NCBI GenBank assembly: GCA_001464665.1
Contig: LNDP01000025.1
Coordinates: forward strand, 248,001-312,000
Reading direction: 5' to 3'
DNA: 64,000 nucleotides
Source: Acidobacteria bacterium Ga0074141
GTDB lineage: Bacteria; Acidobacteriota; Blastocatellia; Pyrinomonadales; Pyrinomonadaceae
The notes below the pieces were generated by a model, which saw only the letters and a program-made list of their open reading frames with translations, was not told where the DNA came from and did not search any database. Position numbers and translations under genes: made by a program. Below are positions 63,518-64,000 of this stretch, one piece after another (the stretch's first letter is position 1; each line of letters begins with the position of its first letter).

Positions 63518-64000
63518 TTAAGCTACTCTCTTGTTCCAGGGCATCCTCGCGATCAGCAATCCCATGCCGCACCAATCGATGACGGCCGTGAACGCAAGCC
63601 CGAATCCTACGAAGCCGGCAAGTGCGATGAACCACGGATGCACCAATAGACTCAGAACAACCCCGGTGAAGACCAGAAGCCCTGCCGCAAAGCGTACCTG
63701 CCTTTCGATCGACCACGGAGCGTGTTCGTCGCGCTCGATCGGAAGATCTTCTTTCTTCCATGCCTCGATGCCGCCGACCACGTTGATGACGTTGGTAAAG
63801 CCCATCGCCTTGAGTCTCGCTTGGGCTTCCGAAGACCGACGGCCCGTTCGGCACATGACGTATATCGGCTTCGAGTGGTCAAGCTCCTGATGCCGTTCCT
63901 CAAGCTCGCCAAGCGGCAAGAGGCTCGCCCCCGAGACCCTTCCGCCCGCAAACTCTACCTGCTCGCGGACATCGACGAGATGGATCTCGCCGTTCTCCAA
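63518..64000 (-). CDS. Rhodanese-DUF2892 membrane protein, 5' end cut by window edge
   Basis: 160 residues visible. The rhodanese domain has IYVMCRTGRRSSEAQ with the catalytic Cys. It is followed by a DUF2892/YgaP-like two-helix region (VRFAAGLLVFTGVVLSLLVH, then LAFTAVIDWCGMG). The frame reaches the right edge with TTG as first codon, so the gene probably begins outside. Like YgaP, it may move sulfane sulfur at the membrane. It is 27 bp upstream of the MBL-rhodanese gene. Confidence 0.85.
   Translation of the reverse strand: MENGEIHLVDVREQVEFAGGRVSGASLLPLGELEERHQELDHSKPIYVMCRTGRRSSEAQARLKAMGFTNVINVVGGIEAWKKEDLPIERDEHAPWSIERQVRFAAGLLVFTGVVLSLLVHPWFIALAGFVGFGLAFTAVIDWCGMGLLIARMPWNKRVA

Overview
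The window is a GC-rich bacterial chromosome segment (roughly 57-58% G+C by eye) with dense, short-spaced genes, many with 1-4 bp stop/start overlaps. No rRNA, prophage, IS transposase or CRISPR array was seen. A secreted FG-GAP protein built on DGDGRxDIAVFRPSxGxWY units, RHS fragments, DUF2071 and DUF962 genes and unusual intergenic repeats suggest an Acidobacteriota member near class Blastocatellia (Pyrinomonadaceae-like). This is an inference from gene style, not a proof.

Layout. 1-8.8 kb: a truncated TPR protein, a type II toxin-antitoxin pair, an FGGY sugar kinase-transketolase pair, folA, small membrane proteins, tRNA-Leu(CAG) and rsmG. 8.8-13 kb: two pirins, an AT-richer patch of small membrane proteins, and a HigBA pair followed by a second antitoxin-like gene. 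13-18 kb: an O-methyltransferase, a response regulator lacking its phosphoacceptor Asp, a stand-alone alanyl-tRNA synthetase catalytic core, a fasciclin protein, recX and truB. 18-22.7 kb: an accessory island of RHS fragments and displaced RHS tips, each followed by a small gene, then about 1.3 kb of non-coding DNA made of 7-, 8- and 9-nt phased degenerate repeats and hairpins. 22.7-34.2 kb: a serine hydrolase, yebC, the yggS-yggT-DUF167 operon, thrC-thrA with divergent thrB, clpA, and a Lys/Ala/Pro histone-like protein. 34.4-45 kb: a second serine hydrolase, a ZIP transporter, an NtrC-type two-component pair with a good sigma-70 promoter, a SurA-like secreted protein and the large FG-GAP protein.

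45-52.2 kb holds a complete histidine operon on the minus strand, hisG-D-C-B-H-A-F-IE. It is preceded by an unlisted 22-codon leader peptide with seven His codons, a competing antiterminator and a textbook intrinsic terminator. This is a his attenuator and the clearest regulatory discovery in the window.

52.2-58 kb carries a small CxxC protein, an FHA-transmembrane-peptidase-like protein, a 1049-residue NorD-like VWA protein and a spermidine-synthase-like protein. 58-64 kb is a minus-strand sulfur/metal cluster: rhodanese-DUF2892, MBL-rhodanese, a ferritin-like lipoprotein, TauE, a 29-residue membrane peptide, a DUF302 protein, a ZIP transporter and a VIT1-like transporter. It probably handles persulfide/sulfide and divalent metal stress.
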